From: JAWWBL01 sp033720975
GTDB lineage: Bacteria > Actinomycetota > Acidimicrobiia > Spongiisociales > ZC4RG35
NCBI GenBank assembly: GCA_033720975.1
Contig: JAWWBL010000010.1
Span: 1-30,945 of the forward strand
Direction of reading: 5' to 3'
DNA length: 30,945 nt
Positions within the stretch are counted from its first letter, which is position 1; each line of letters starts with the position of its first letter. Shown piece by piece: positions 1 through 7,601 of this stretch. A model generated the notes under the pieces. The model was not told the DNA's origin, ran no database searches, and saw only the letters and a list, made by a program, of their open reading frames with translations. The translations under genes and the position numbers were made by a program.

Positions 1-495
1 GGATTGAGCCCGGCGTTCAACGCTGGCGGCACGATCACCGCGGGGAACGCTTCCCAGATCTCTGACGGCGCAGCCGCATTAGTGGTGGCCGACCGGGATG
101 CCGCCGAGGCGTCCGGAGCGCCAATCCTCGCCGAGATCCTCGCCTACGGCCAGATCGGCGGCCAAGACGCCACCCTTCATGAGCGTCCCGCCGAGGCTCT
201 GGGGGTGGCGCTCAAGAAAGCGGGCATGGAGGCGTCAGATCTGGATCTCGTCGAGATCAACGAGGCTTACGCCGCGGTAGCGCTGTGGTCGGCGAAGATG
301 CTCGATATTCCGGCTGAGAAAGTGAACGTCAACGGAGGTGCCGTGGCGCTCGGCCACCCGCTTGGAGCCACGGGAGCGCGAATCGTGGTGACCCTGATCA
401 ACGCTCTACGACACCGCGGGGGAGGCGTCGGGGGTGCTGCACTGTGTGGAGGAGGGGGCCAGGGCGACGCTCTCATAGTGCGGGTCGAGGGCTGA
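1..495 (+). CDS. Thiolase (acetyl-CoA C-acyltransferase), C-terminal part, cut by window edge
   Basis: The last 164 residues of a thiolase, which condenses or cleaves acyl-CoAs in fatty-acid or ketone metabolism. The reading frame is open to base 1, so the gene begins outside the window. Visible family motifs are GNASQISDGAAA (15-26 of the fragment), NEAYAA (87-92), the block NGGAVALGHPLGATGAR (111-127) carrying the catalytic His, and CGGGGQGDA (149-157) carrying the C-terminal catalytic Cys. All active-site elements expected in this half are intact. Its stop overlaps the glpX start by one base (TGATG), so the two are probably translationally coupled, although no pathway link between them is obvious. 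Degradative and biosynthetic thiolases cannot be told apart from this fragment. Confidence 0.95.
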   Translation, partial: GLSPAFNAGGTITAGNASQISDGAAALVVADRDAAEASGAPILAEILAYGQIGGQDATLHERPAEALGVALKKAGMEASDLDLVEINEAYAAVALWSAKMLDIPAEKVNVNGGAVALGHPLGATGARIVVTLINALRHRGGGVGGAALCGGGGQGDALIVRVEG

Positions 496-1487
496 TGGCA
501 GAGCCGATCGAGAGAAATCTCGGATTTGATCTTGTCCGGGTGACCGAGACTGCCGCGATCGGAGCAGCCCGCTGGCTGGGCAGAGGAGACAAGGAGTCGG
601 TGGACCAGGCGGCAGTCGACGGGATGCGACTCCATCTGTCCACGCTGGATATCGATGGGATAGTCGTGATCGGCGAGGGTGAGAAAGATCACGCCCCGAT
701 GCTTTACAACGGCGAGCGAGTCGGCGCCGGCCAAGGCATGAGCGTGGACGTGGCCGTCGATCCGATCGACGGTACGACCCTCACCGCCTCCGGGGTGTCT
801 GGGGCCATTGCCGTGATCGCGATTGCAGAGGGCCACGGGACGATGTATTCGCCCGGATCCCTCGTCTACATGGACAAGATCGCGGTGGGTCCTGAAGCTG
901 CCGGCGCCATCGACCTCGATGCTCCCGTCGAGCACAATCTCCAGCAAATCGCAAAGGCCAACGGGAAGTCGAAAGGCGACCTGAGGGTCCTGATCCTCGA
1001 CCGCCCGAGGAATCAGCATTACATCGATGCTGTCCGTCAGGCGGGAGCGCGTATTTCGTTGCTACGCGACGGCGACGTAGCGGGAGCGATAGCCACCGCC
1101 CAGGAGGACCATGAGGCGGATGTCCTCTTGGGAATCGGCGGCTCACCTGAGGCGGTCATCGCAGCGGCGGCACTCAAGTGCATGGGGGGAGAGATCCAAT
1201 GCCGACTCTGGCCTCGCGACGACGCGGAAAGGGATGTGGCTCGCGAGGAAAGCCTTGACCTCGATGCGATCATGACCACGGGGAGCCTCGTCTCCTCGGG
1301 GAATGTCTTCTTCGCTGCCACCGGCGTGACGGGTGGCGAATTCCTTCGGGCGGTTCGGTTCACTGGCGAGGACCGGGTTACGACGCATTCGGTGATCATG
1401 AGATCGAAGACAGGATCGGTTCGCTACATGGATGGCTTCCACGACCTTGCCCGACTTCGCGAGATCTCCAGAGAGGTCGTCGACTGA
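495..1487 (+). CDS. glpX: Fructose-1,6-bisphosphatase class II (GlpX)
   Basis: A 330-residue GlpX-type phosphatase that dephosphorylates fructose 1,6-bisphosphate in gluconeogenesis in the cytosol; the length is typical of the family. Metal- and substrate-site motifs are visible: VIGEGEKD (58-65), the inositol-phosphatase-fold signature DPIDGTT (89-95), and GIGGSPEAV in the middle. The frame is open further upstream, but ATG 495 is chosen because it follows a GAGG at 487-490, overlaps the thiolase stop and starts the conserved N-terminus. GlpX is the usual FBPase of actinobacteria. A bifunctional FBPase/SBPase role cannot be excluded from sequence. Confidence 0.95.
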   Translation: MAEPIERNLGFDLVRVTETAAIGAARWLGRGDKESVDQAAVDGMRLHLSTLDIDGIVVIGEGEKDHAPMLYNGERVGAGQGMSVDVAVDPIDGTTLTASGVSGAIAVIAIAEGHGTMYSPGSLVYMDKIAVGPEAAGAIDLDAPVEHNLQQIAKANGKSKGDLRVLILDRPRNQHYIDAVRQAGARISLLRDGDVAGAIATAQEDHEADVLLGIGGSPEAVIAAAALKCMGGEIQCRLWPRDDAERDVAREESLDLDAIMTTGSLVSSGNVFFAATGVTGGEFLRAVRFTGEDRVTTHSVIMRSKTGSVRYMDGFHDLARLREISREVVD

Positions 1488-1494
1488 CTAGTCA

Positions 1495-1570
1495 CATGCG
1501 TCTCACCAGGGATGACACCCAAGTAATCGCCCTCTAGCGGCCGATTACGTGGTTAATGAGGAGACGCATG
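1495..1570 (+). promoter_or_regulatory. Nested inverted repeats forming a possible structured leader
   Basis: A 10-bp arm CATGCGTCTC (1495-1504) is exactly complementary to GAGACGCATG (1561-1570). Inside it lies a second stem, GTAATCG (1523-1529) with CGATTAC (1542-1548), which extends outward past one A-G mismatch by three more pairs (1519-1521 with 1550-1552). The distal outer arm contains part of the GAGGAG Shine-Dalgarno (1558-1563) and the ATG (1568) of the next small gene. If transcribed, the folded form would hide the start site. It could equally act as a glpX 3' structure. Its function as a regulator is inference. Confidence 0.4.
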
Positions 1571-1756
1571 ACCAGTCGCCGCAGGGCGGCGTGCGAGCAC
1601 TCTCACTCTGTGTCGACGGTGTTCGCTGGGATCAGGCGATCGGTCTGCGTGGATTGTGGGAACGTCAGCGTGAGCCATCACCACGACCTCGTGGTCGACG
1701 GCGGAAATCGGCTCGCCGTGTCACACGTCGCCGTGGGAGAGGCACGGGAGGCTTGA
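1568..1756 (+). CDS. Small putative zinc-knuckle protein, 62 aa
   Basis: A small basic protein with a C-x-H-x15-C-x2-C pattern: Cys9, His11, Cys27 and Cys30 (CEH ... CVDCG), typical of a single zinc-ribbon knuckle, followed by a His-rich SVSHHHD stretch. I do not recognise a named family. ATG 1568 is preferred over the in-frame ATG at 1556 because GAGGAG lies five bases before it, a very good ribosome site. The gene sits alone between glpX and the convergent HAD gene and ends just before a strong hairpin. A regulatory or metal-binding role is possible, but no function can be assigned. The overlapping frame from 1549 lacks these features. Confidence 0.6.
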   Translation: MTSRRRAACEHSHSVSTVFAGIRRSVCVDCGNVSVSHHHDLVVDGGNRLAVSHVAVGEAREA

Positions 1757-1762
1757 CGAGGT

Positions 1763-1792
1763 GCTACCCGCCTCATCTCAGAGGCGGGTAGC
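1763..1792. terminator. Bidirectional terminator-like hairpin
   Basis: A perfect 12-bp stem, GCTACCCGCCTC (1763-1774) with GAGGCGGGTAGC (1781-1792), and a 6-nt loop between two convergent genes. One arm and the loop encode the last codons and stop of the minus-strand HAD gene. There is no clear T-run on either side, so it may be an intrinsic terminator of the U-poor actinobacterial type serving both directions. Confidence 0.7.
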
Positions 1793-2416
1793 CAACTCGA
1801 CCGCCTGCACGAGGGTATGGGCAATCGGAGCGCCCATGCCTTCGAGCGTGGGCAGATGGTGACTTCCGCCGTCGTAGAGAATGATGTGGGCGCCCACGTG
1901 GCGAGCCGCCACAGCATCGTCGGGGGTGTCCCCCACTACCACGGTGGCTCTCGGCTCCAGGCCAAGCAATGAAAGGTGCTCGTCGAGGTGGTTGGCCTTG
2001 AGGCCTCCGGTTTCGGCTCTCAGGCCGTCTACGGCCACGAAGCGATCCGCAACCCCCTTCCGATCTACGATCCCCTCGAGCCACTCTTGCGGGGACATCG
2101 ATAGGAGCGACTGGGCCCACCCTTTGGCGTCAGCCGCTGCCAGTGCCTCGGCTGCGTCGTGTGTGAGTCGCGCTTGGTCTGCTCGGGCCATGTACTCGAC
2201 GTGGAACGTGTTGTTCAGTGCGTGCCACTCCTCGTCGGTGACGGGACGGCCGAACAGCGAGTCGTAGAAAGCCCTCACCGGTCGAGTGAAGTGATCCCGG
2301 TAAGTGTCCTCGTCGATTGGTGGTGCCCCCAGCCTGCCGAGGGAGATGTTCGCCGCCTCGATTACGACGGTCAGATCGTCGAGGAGGGTCCCGTTCCAGT
2401 CCCAGACGATGTGCAC
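1778..2416 (-). CDS. HAD-superfamily phosphatase (phosphoglycolate-phosphatase-like)
   Basis: A 212-residue HAD hydrolase with a helical cap. Motif I is DWNGT (6-10), with nucleophile Asp6 and Asn8 in place of the usual second Asp. Motif III Lys is at about 140 in GGLK. Motif IV is GDTPDD (162-167). It should remove phosphate from a small metabolite; 2-phosphoglycolate or a sugar phosphate are family-typical guesses, but the substrate is not readable from sequence. It starts three bases after the recR stop, so it is probably the last gene of the dnaX-ybaB-recR operon. Its 3' end lies inside the hairpin at 1763-1792. Confidence 0.85.
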   Translation of the reverse strand: MHIVWDWNGTLLDDLTVVIEAANISLGRLGAPPIDEDTYRDHFTRPVRAFYDSLFGRPVTDEEWHALNNTFHVEYMARADQARLTHDAAEALAAADAKGWAQSLLSMSPQEWLEGIVDRKGVADRFVAVDGLRAETGGLKANHLDEHLSLLGLEPRATVVVGDTPDDAVAARHVGAHIILYDGGSHHLPTLEGMGAPIAHTLVQAVELATRL

Positions 2417-2419
2417 CAG

Positions 2420-3013
2420 TCAGAGCTCGGAACGCCCGGTGAGGGCACGGCCCAATGTGAGCTCGTCGGCGTAGTCGAGATCCCCGCCGACCGGCAGCCC
2501 TGACGCAAGACGGGAGACGCGCACCCCAAGCGGTTTGAACTCCCGGGCGATGTACATCGCGGTGGCGTCGCCCTCGACCGTCGGGTTGGTGGCAACGATG
2601 AGCTCTTCGATCCCTTCGTCTCCTACCCTTGACCTCAGCTCGTCGAGGCGGAGCTGACCGGGGCCGATCCCATTGATCGGCGACAATGATCCTCCCAACA
2701 CGTGGTACCGACCGCGGAACTCCTGGGTTCGCTCAACGACAACGATGTCCTGGGGGCGCTCGACGATGCAGACTTGTGCCGAATCTCTTCTGGAGTCGCG
2801 ACAGATCGAGCACTCCTCCCCTGACGCAACATTGAAACAACGGCGGCACTGGCCCACCTGGTCCCTCATGTCGGATATTGCAGTTGCGAGACGACGGGCA
2901 TCGGCCTCCTCGACGGTGAGAAGGTGGAAAGCAAGTCGCTGCGCCGTCTTGCCTCCGATTCCCGGCAGTCGGCTCAGCTCGTCGATAACACGCTGAACAG
3001 GCCCTTCGAACAT
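2420..3013 (-). CDS. recR: Recombination mediator protein RecR
   Basis: RecR forms a ring that loads RecA with RecF/RecO at gapped DNA. This 197-residue protein has the N-terminal helix-hairpin-helix (SRLPGIGGKTAQRLAFH), a C4 zinc finger with Cys56, 59, 68 and 71, and a TOPRIM domain (DIVVVER onward, with NPTVEGDATA); its length is normal. ATG 3013 is used because it overlaps the upstream ybaB stop by one base (TGATG); a TTG one codon earlier is the only close alternative. The gene order dnaX-ybaB-recR is conserved across bacteria and confirms the assignment. Confidence 0.97.
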   Translation of the reverse strand: MFEGPVQRVIDELSRLPGIGGKTAQRLAFHLLTVEEADARRLATAISDMRDQVGQCRRCFNVASGEECSICRDSRRDSAQVCIVERPQDIVVVERTQEFRGRYHVLGGSLSPINGIGPGQLRLDELRSRVGDEGIEELIVATNPTVEGDATAMYIAREFKPLGVRVSRLASGLPVGGDLDYADELTLGRALTGRSEL

Positions 3014-3336
3014 CAACCGAAGAGCCCGCCCATGTCCAGCCCGGAGGAGATCCCGCCGAGTTGGTCGTTGGCGGCTGTCACCGCGGCCTCCATTGCTTTC
3101 CGAACCGCGGCCACGACTAGATCTTCGAGCATCTCGATGTCTTCCGGGTCCACGACATCCGGGGAGATCTTGATCTCGACGAGCTCCGGGCCTCCAGTGA
3201 CCACAGCGGTGACCATCCCGCCCCCTGCCGAGCCTTCGAAGCGTCGTTCGGTGAGCTCGGCCTGGGCCTTAGCGAGCTCCTTTTGAATCTCCTGAGCCTG
3301 CTTCATGATCTGGCCGATGTCGGGGTTGCGATCCAT
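3013..3336 (-). CDS. YbaB/EbfC nucleoid-associated protein
   Basis: A 107-residue YbaB/EbfC family protein, a small dimeric DNA-binding protein of the nucleoid. It has the family's N-terminal helix rich in Gln/Lys (IMKQAQEIQKELAKAQAEL), a central beta sheet (GGGMVTAVVTGGPELVEIKI) and the PEDIEMLEDLVVAAV helix before a flexible Gly-rich tail. It lies 30 bp downstream of dnaX and overlaps recR by one base. A TACCCT hexamer six bases before its ATG could add a leaderless internal promoter. Confidence 0.95.
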   Translation of the reverse strand: MDRNPDIGQIMKQAQEIQKELAKAQAELTERRFEGSAGGGMVTAVVTGGPELVEIKISPDVVDPEDIEMLEDLVVAAVRKAMEAAVTAANDQLGGISSGLDMGGLFG

Positions 3337-3342
3337 GGGTCA

Positions 3343-3348
3343 AGGGTA
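3343..3348 (-). promoter_or_regulatory. Possible leaderless -10 box (TACCCT) before ybaB
   Basis: On the minus strand TACCCT is followed by exactly six bases and the ybaB ATG, the same spacing seen at several other starts in the window. There is no recognisable -35 element. It may supply ybaB-recR independently of dnaX. Confidence 0.3.
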
Positions 3349-3366
3349 CCCGGGAGTAGCGCTGAC

Positions 3367-5055
3367 TCAGTCGTCGACCACCTCGGCGCCGAGCTCCGAT
3401 GCGAGCAACGCCGTGGGGTCGGTCTCCGCCGAGGGTCGCTCCTCGAGATCGTTCAGGTCGATCTTCGAGTCCTCGTCCTGGCCGAGGCCAGCCTTCGAGC
3501 GGAACCGGACACTCACTGGTTGTCCGAGGAGATCGCTCGCCTTCGTCGCCACGATCTTGGATACCGCGTCATCCTGGGTAAGTGACTCGAGATGGAAATC
3601 ATGGGCCACCTCGAGGACGATCGTGGTGCCTTCGACTCCCGCCGGCACCGCTTCGCGGAAGAACGCCCAGCGACGGGCGCCGAGGACATCCCGTAGGCCA
3701 CCGAAAAGCCCTGGCCACACCCTTTTCAGCTGGTCAAAGCTGATCTCAACGTTCGCGGCCTCAATAGGTGTCGATTCGGTGGGCCGGGCAGCCCCGCTCT
3801 CCTGCTCCGACTCCGACCCCGATCGCTCCTCGGATGGCGGTTCCTCCTTGGGGACACCAGCGGTTGAGGCCGACTGGCCCACCTTGCCGATCCTCCGTTC
3901 GAGACGCTCCATCCTGGAGATGAGTGACTCGGGGTCTGTCGCAGTTTCGGGACGAGTCAGCTTGATGAGGGCGAGCTCTGTCATGAGACGCTCTTCACGA
4001 CCCTCACGAAGGCGGACAAGTGCCTCCCCAAGGAGGTCGACGGCGCGGAGCACCTCGGTCGAGGGCACCACGGCAGCGGCCTGCTTCCAGGACTCGTAGA
4101 TCTCGGGCGGCTCATCTGTTATCTCGGCGAGATTCGGTGCATAGTGGGCAAGGAACACGCCTCGGAAATAGCTGATCGCCTCTGAAACGAACCGACGCAG
4201 ATCCACTCCGCTTGCAGCCAGCTCGGCGACGAGTTCTAGCGCATCCTTGGCGTCCTCGGCAGCCACTGCATCGGCGAGCCGTGAGAACACCTCCGTGTCC
4301 GGCACGCCCAGGGCTCGACGCACCCCGGCGACGTCGACGGTGCCGCCACCAAGAGCCGACACCTGCTCGATCAGCGAGAGGGAGTCTCTGACCGACCCGG
4401 AAGCGTGTCGGGCCACAGCGACCAAGGCCGCGGGATCAGTTTTCATCCCCTCGCGATCCGCGATAGTGCCAAGGTAGGCAGCAAGCTGCTCCACTGGTAC
4501 CGGGTGGAAATCGAATCGCTGGGTCCGCGAGCGGATCGTGTCCAGCAGTTTGTAAGGCTCGGTTGTCGCAAGGACGAAATGAACGTGCTCAGGCGGCTCT
4601 TCGAGTGTCTTGAGTAATGCATTGCCTGCTGCCTTGGAGAGCATGTGGGCCTCGTCGAGGACGAAGACACGACGCGAGGTAGCTGCCGACGCGACAGTGG
4701 TGACGCTCAGCTTTATGTCTCGGATGTCGTCGACGGAGTTGTGCGAGGCCGCATCGAGTTCGAGCACGTCGAGGGAAGTCCCGCCGGTTATGGCAAGACA
4801 ACTGTCGCACTCGTTGTCCGGCGAGCCGTCGGAGTTTCGGTTCTCACAGTTGAGTGCCTTGGCGAGGATCCGGGCCGTGGTGGTCTTTCCGGTCCCGCGG
4901 GGACCGGTGAAGAGGTAGGCATGGGCCACCCGACCCTCTGCCACCTCACGGGAGAGAGTGGTCGTCACGTGGGCCTGACCGATGACGTCGTCAAACGTCT
5001 GCGGCCGGTACTTCCGGTACAGCGCCTGATATTCCAAGACGTCGCCACCGTACAT
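3367..5055 (-). CDS. dnaX: DNA polymerase III subunit gamma/tau
   Basis: The 562-residue clamp-loader ATPase of the replisome. The AAA+ core shows YRKYRPQTF (13-21), Walker A GPRGTGKT (51-58), Walker B VFVLDEAH (130-137) and the arginine-finger region SRTQRFDF, where the common SRC motif reads SRT. After domain III comes an acidic, Ser/Pro-rich linker (about 385-450) and a C-terminal tau-like domain. The zinc module is odd: Cys70, Cys83 and Cys86 are present, but the usual second ligand position (Pro-Cys in relatives) reads Pro-Asp (Asp80). The start is ATG 5055; a TTG seven codons in, with GGTGG upstream, is also plausible. First gene of the dnaX-ybaB-recR operon. Confidence 0.97.
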   Translation of the reverse strand: MYGGDVLEYQALYRKYRPQTFDDVIGQAHVTTTLSREVAEGRVAHAYLFTGPRGTGKTTTARILAKALNCENRNSDGSPDNECDSCLAITGGTSLDVLELDAASHNSVDDIRDIKLSVTTVASAATSRRVFVLDEAHMLSKAAGNALLKTLEEPPEHVHFVLATTEPYKLLDTIRSRTQRFDFHPVPVEQLAAYLGTIADREGMKTDPAALVAVARHASGSVRDSLSLIEQVSALGGGTVDVAGVRRALGVPDTEVFSRLADAVAAEDAKDALELVAELAASGVDLRRFVSEAISYFRGVFLAHYAPNLAEITDEPPEIYESWKQAAAVVPSTEVLRAVDLLGEALVRLREGREERLMTELALIKLTRPETATDPESLISRMERLERRIGKVGQSASTAGVPKEEPPSEERSGSESEQESGAARPTESTPIEAANVEISFDQLKRVWPGLFGGLRDVLGARRWAFFREAVPAGVEGTTIVLEVAHDFHLESLTQDDAVSKIVATKASDLLGQPVSVRFRSKAGLGQDEDSKIDLNDLEERPSAETDPTALLASELGAEVVDD

Positions 5056-5086
5056 CTCCGCGGGGACCGATTCACACGCCGCCTGC

Positions 5087-5137
5087 CGTTCTGTGCGGAT
5101 TTACGGCCCGTTTTGGGCCGTAAATCCGCACAGAACG
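5087..5137. repeat. Perfect 23-bp inverted repeat with 5-nt loop
   Basis: Arms 5087-5109 and 5115-5137 are exact reverse complements, separated by GTTTT (5110-5114). The repeat lies between the divergent dnaX and ABC ATPase genes, 31 bp upstream of the dnaX ATG and 37 bp upstream of the ABC start. A terminator is not expected here because both genes point away. It could be a cruciform or operator, a hairpin in the dnaX leader, or a REP-like mobile hairpin. The sequence supports the structure but not a function. Confidence 0.9.
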
Positions 5138-5162
5138 TTTATTTACACCGTCAGACGGTCGA

Positions 5163-5168
5163 TACTCT
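5163..5168 (+). promoter_or_regulatory. Possible leaderless -10 box (TACTCT)
   Basis: TACTCT is followed by six bases and the GTG start of the ABC ATPase, so transcription would begin at or next to the start codon. The region 17-19 bp upstream (about 5138-5145, TTTATTTA) is only a weak -35 match. Confidence 0.4.
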
Positions 5169-5174
5169 CCACCA

Positions 5175-5987
5175 GTGACTCGCCCCATCACCGAGAAGTC
5201 GCCCACTCGAGCCGACAAAGACGTCCCTGCGGTTTGGGCCCGTGGCCTGACCCGATCCTTCGGGAAGACCGTGGCGGTCAGCGACGTCGACCTCTCCATC
5301 GCCCCCGGTGAGTTCTACGGCCTTCTGGGTCAGAACGGGGCCGGCAAGACAACGACGATCAAAGCGATAGTCGGCCTACTCCGCCCGGACTCGGGAGAAG
5401 TAGGAATCGGTGAGTTCAACACCTGGACACACCCGACCGAGGTAAAAGCTCGTATCGGGGTGCTACCGGAGGAATTCAATCTCTATGAGCGTCTCACCGG
5501 AGCCGAGTTGCTCGACTTCACGGCGGCGATGCACGGGCTTGGCAAGTTGGAAGCGGCCGTGCGGCGAAATGAGCTGCTCGAGATGCTGGACCTCACTGCG
5601 GCAGGATCAAAGCTGATCGGCGACTACTCGCGCGGCATGAGAAAAAAGGTGGCTCTCGGGGCAGCCATCATCCATCGACCCCCGGTCTTGTTTCTCGACG
5701 AGCCCTTCGAAGGGGTGGACGCGGTCTCCGCGCGACTGATCCGCAACCTTCTCAAGGAAGCCGCAGGGAGCGGGACCACGATTGTCTTCTCATCCCATGA
5801 GATGCACCTGGTCGAGAAGCTCTGCTCCCGCATCGGCATCATGGTTGAAGGGAAGCTCACGATCGAGGCGACTCCTGATGAGCTATGCGCCATGACCGGC
5901 CGGGACAACGTCGAGGATGCGTTCATCGCCGCCGTAGGCGGCGACCCAAACACCGGATCGTCGTGGTACGAAACCTCGTCTCGCTGA
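5175..5987 (+). CDS. ABC transporter ATP-binding protein (ABC-2 exporter type)
   Basis: A 270-residue ATPase that energises the membrane protein encoded next. It has Walker A GQNGAGKT (52-59), the Q-loop around VLPEEFNLYERLT, a non-standard signature YSRGMRKK (151-158) as in many DrrA/NatA-like proteins, Walker B VLFLDEP (171-177) and the switch His208 in SSHE. An N-terminal polar extension of about 20 residues precedes the domain. GTG 5175 is chosen because it follows a TACTCT box at six bases and no better start is seen. Its 3' end overlaps the permease gene by 25 bases. The substrate is unknown. Confidence 0.9.
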   Translation: MTRPITEKSPTRADKDVPAVWARGLTRSFGKTVAVSDVDLSIAPGEFYGLLGQNGAGKTTTIKAIVGLLRPDSGEVGIGEFNTWTHPTEVKARIGVLPEEFNLYERLTGAELLDFTAAMHGLGKLEAAVRRNELLEMLDLTAAGSKLIGDYSRGMRKKVALGAAIIHRPPVLFLDEPFEGVDAVSARLIRNLLKEAAGSGTTIVFSSHEMHLVEKLCSRIGIMVEGKLTIEATPDELCAMTGRDNVEDAFIAAVGGDPNTGSSWYETSSR

Positions 5988-7564
5988 AGGTTCGGCTGAC
6001 CTGGAACGGGATACGGAGCGACGTCCAACGCCGATTCGGGTTCCCGATTGCGACGATCCTCCTCGGGATTCTCGGGGTGTGGCTCGCTGCCAGCCATCTC
6101 GAGATCATTGGCCAGCTCGGTGACGGGACCAACGCCCTCGACGAGTACCTGGGGTGGGTCTCGGTCTTGTTCTTCCTCGCCTGGATCACTCTGCCGGTCA
6201 TCATCTTCCCCCTCGACGAAAACCTCGATCCTCAGCAACTCGCCGTCCTCCCAATCTCACGCACTGACCTGGTGCGTGGCCTGGCTGCGGCGAGCTTGGT
6301 AGCACCTGCCACGCTCGTGCCCCTTGCCGTTCTCTTCTCCAACGGGAGAGCTCTTTCCTCGGGCTGGTGGGTCGCGATTCCAGCATCGGCTACATACCTG
6401 ATGATCCTGGCCGTGGGATCCCAACTCTTCTCGGCAGCCATATCGTCCATCCTCAGGACGAGGAGGGGACGCGACATCGCCACCTTCTTCGTACTCGGTA
6501 TCGCCGGGGCCGCTTTCTTCCTATACCGGACCATCGCCGACACGATCGAAGCACTGGGGCTGTCCGGTGCAGCGTCAACGCATCCGATACTCGACTGGGC
6601 CTTCGTCGTGCCACCACTTGCCGCCCAGCGGGCTGTCATAGAGGCAACCGCCGGCAACACAGCTGGCGGCGTGGCTTTCCTCGCCGCCGCCGTTGCTGGC
6701 CTCTACCTAATGGCCGTGTTGTTCCGAAGACTCCTCGACTGGATGCTCACAACTCCGGAAGAGCGCAGCCGTCCCGCCGCAAGATCAAGACGCAGGGGGC
6801 TGGCCTCCGGGGCATGGGGCCCCGTGTGGACCTTGGCGCGGAAAGAGCTTCGTTTCTACATCCGCGACCCCAGACAACGCCTGGTGTGGACCGGCACCGT
6901 CATCTTCGTTGGTTTGGGGATCGCCGGGGTCATCATGGGCACCACCGGATTCCTCGATATCCGCCGCGACGACTGGGCACCGCTCATCGCACCGGTACTG
7001 GTCCTTTTCGTTGGGCTGCCCATCGCTCTGAACCAGTTTGGGTGGGAGCGCAACGCGGCGAGCTACCTCTTCGTCCTCCCAGCCAAGCCTCGGCACCTCA
7101 TCATGGGCAAGAACGCTGCCATCGCCACCGCCCTCGCCATCGAAACCGTCCTGCTCGCCTTAGGGATCTCCGCATACACCGGGCAGTGGGGTTGGACCTG
7201 GCTTGCGCTCCCACTAATGGTCGCTGCCATAGGAAGCCAGCTGGCCGTAGGGAACCTCATCTCGGTGCTCACGCCCCTTCGCCTCCCCCGGGAAGGGACG
7301 GACGTGTTTGCCCAGTCGACCGAGCAAGGTTGCCTCGCGATCGTCAGCCAGACTGTCTCTTTCTTCCTCATAGGTCTACTGCTCGTCGTCCCCGCCTCTG
7401 TGACCGTCCTGGCAGTCGACTTTGGAAGCCCTGTGCCCGGATGGATCGCGGCGGTGGTCGCAGTCGGTTGGGGCGTGATTCTCTATGTCGTCTCGACTGC
7501 CATCGCCTCGCGCCTGCTACGCCATCGGCTCCCGGAGGTCATGGAGTGGGTCAAGGTGGTTTGA
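5963..7564 (+). CDS. ABC transporter permease, about 12 membrane segments
   Basis: A 533-residue polytopic protein with roughly 12 hydrophobic segments in two halves, separated by a basic cytoplasmic stretch near 'RSRPAARSRRRG'. The second half begins with the cytoplasmic lead-in ARKELRFYIRDPRQRLVW, typical of ABC-2-type permeases. The frame is open further upstream inside the ATPase gene. GTG 5963 is chosen because it is the first sensible start before the first amphipathic helix (MVRNLVSLKVRLTW), giving a 25-bp overlap with the ATPase and tight coupling. A lipid, drug or peptide exporter is possible; nothing identifies the cargo. Confidence 0.85.
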   Translation: MVRNLVSLKVRLTWNGIRSDVQRRFGFPIATILLGILGVWLAASHLEIIGQLGDGTNALDEYLGWVSVLFFLAWITLPVIIFPLDENLDPQQLAVLPISRTDLVRGLAAASLVAPATLVPLAVLFSNGRALSSGWWVAIPASATYLMILAVGSQLFSAAISSILRTRRGRDIATFFVLGIAGAAFFLYRTIADTIEALGLSGAASTHPILDWAFVVPPLAAQRAVIEATAGNTAGGVAFLAAAVAGLYLMAVLFRRLLDWMLTTPEERSRPAARSRRRGLASGAWGPVWTLARKELRFYIRDPRQRLVWTGTVIFVGLGIAGVIMGTTGFLDIRRDDWAPLIAPVLVLFVGLPIALNQFGWERNAASYLFVLPAKPRHLIMGKNAAIATALAIETVLLALGISAYTGQWGWTWLALPLMVAAIGSQLAVGNLISVLTPLRLPREGTDVFAQSTEQGCLAIVSQTVSFFLIGLLLVVPASVTVLAVDFGSPVPGWIAAVVAVGWGVILYVVSTAIASRLLRHRLPEVMEWVKVV

Positions 7565-7601
7565 GCCGAGATTCACGCGGCGGATAGTCTGCGGCACGCC
7601 C

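Noticed and set aside
3715..3735. Short A-run in dnaX as a programmed frameshift site for gamma
   Set aside because: The run is only four A (CTG AAA AGG) and does not form a convincing slippery heptamer; it also lies far into the C-terminal region.
3305..4099. 264-codon open frame opposite the dnaX 3' end
   Set aside because: Ser/Arg-rich shadow of the dnaX linker and C-terminal domain.
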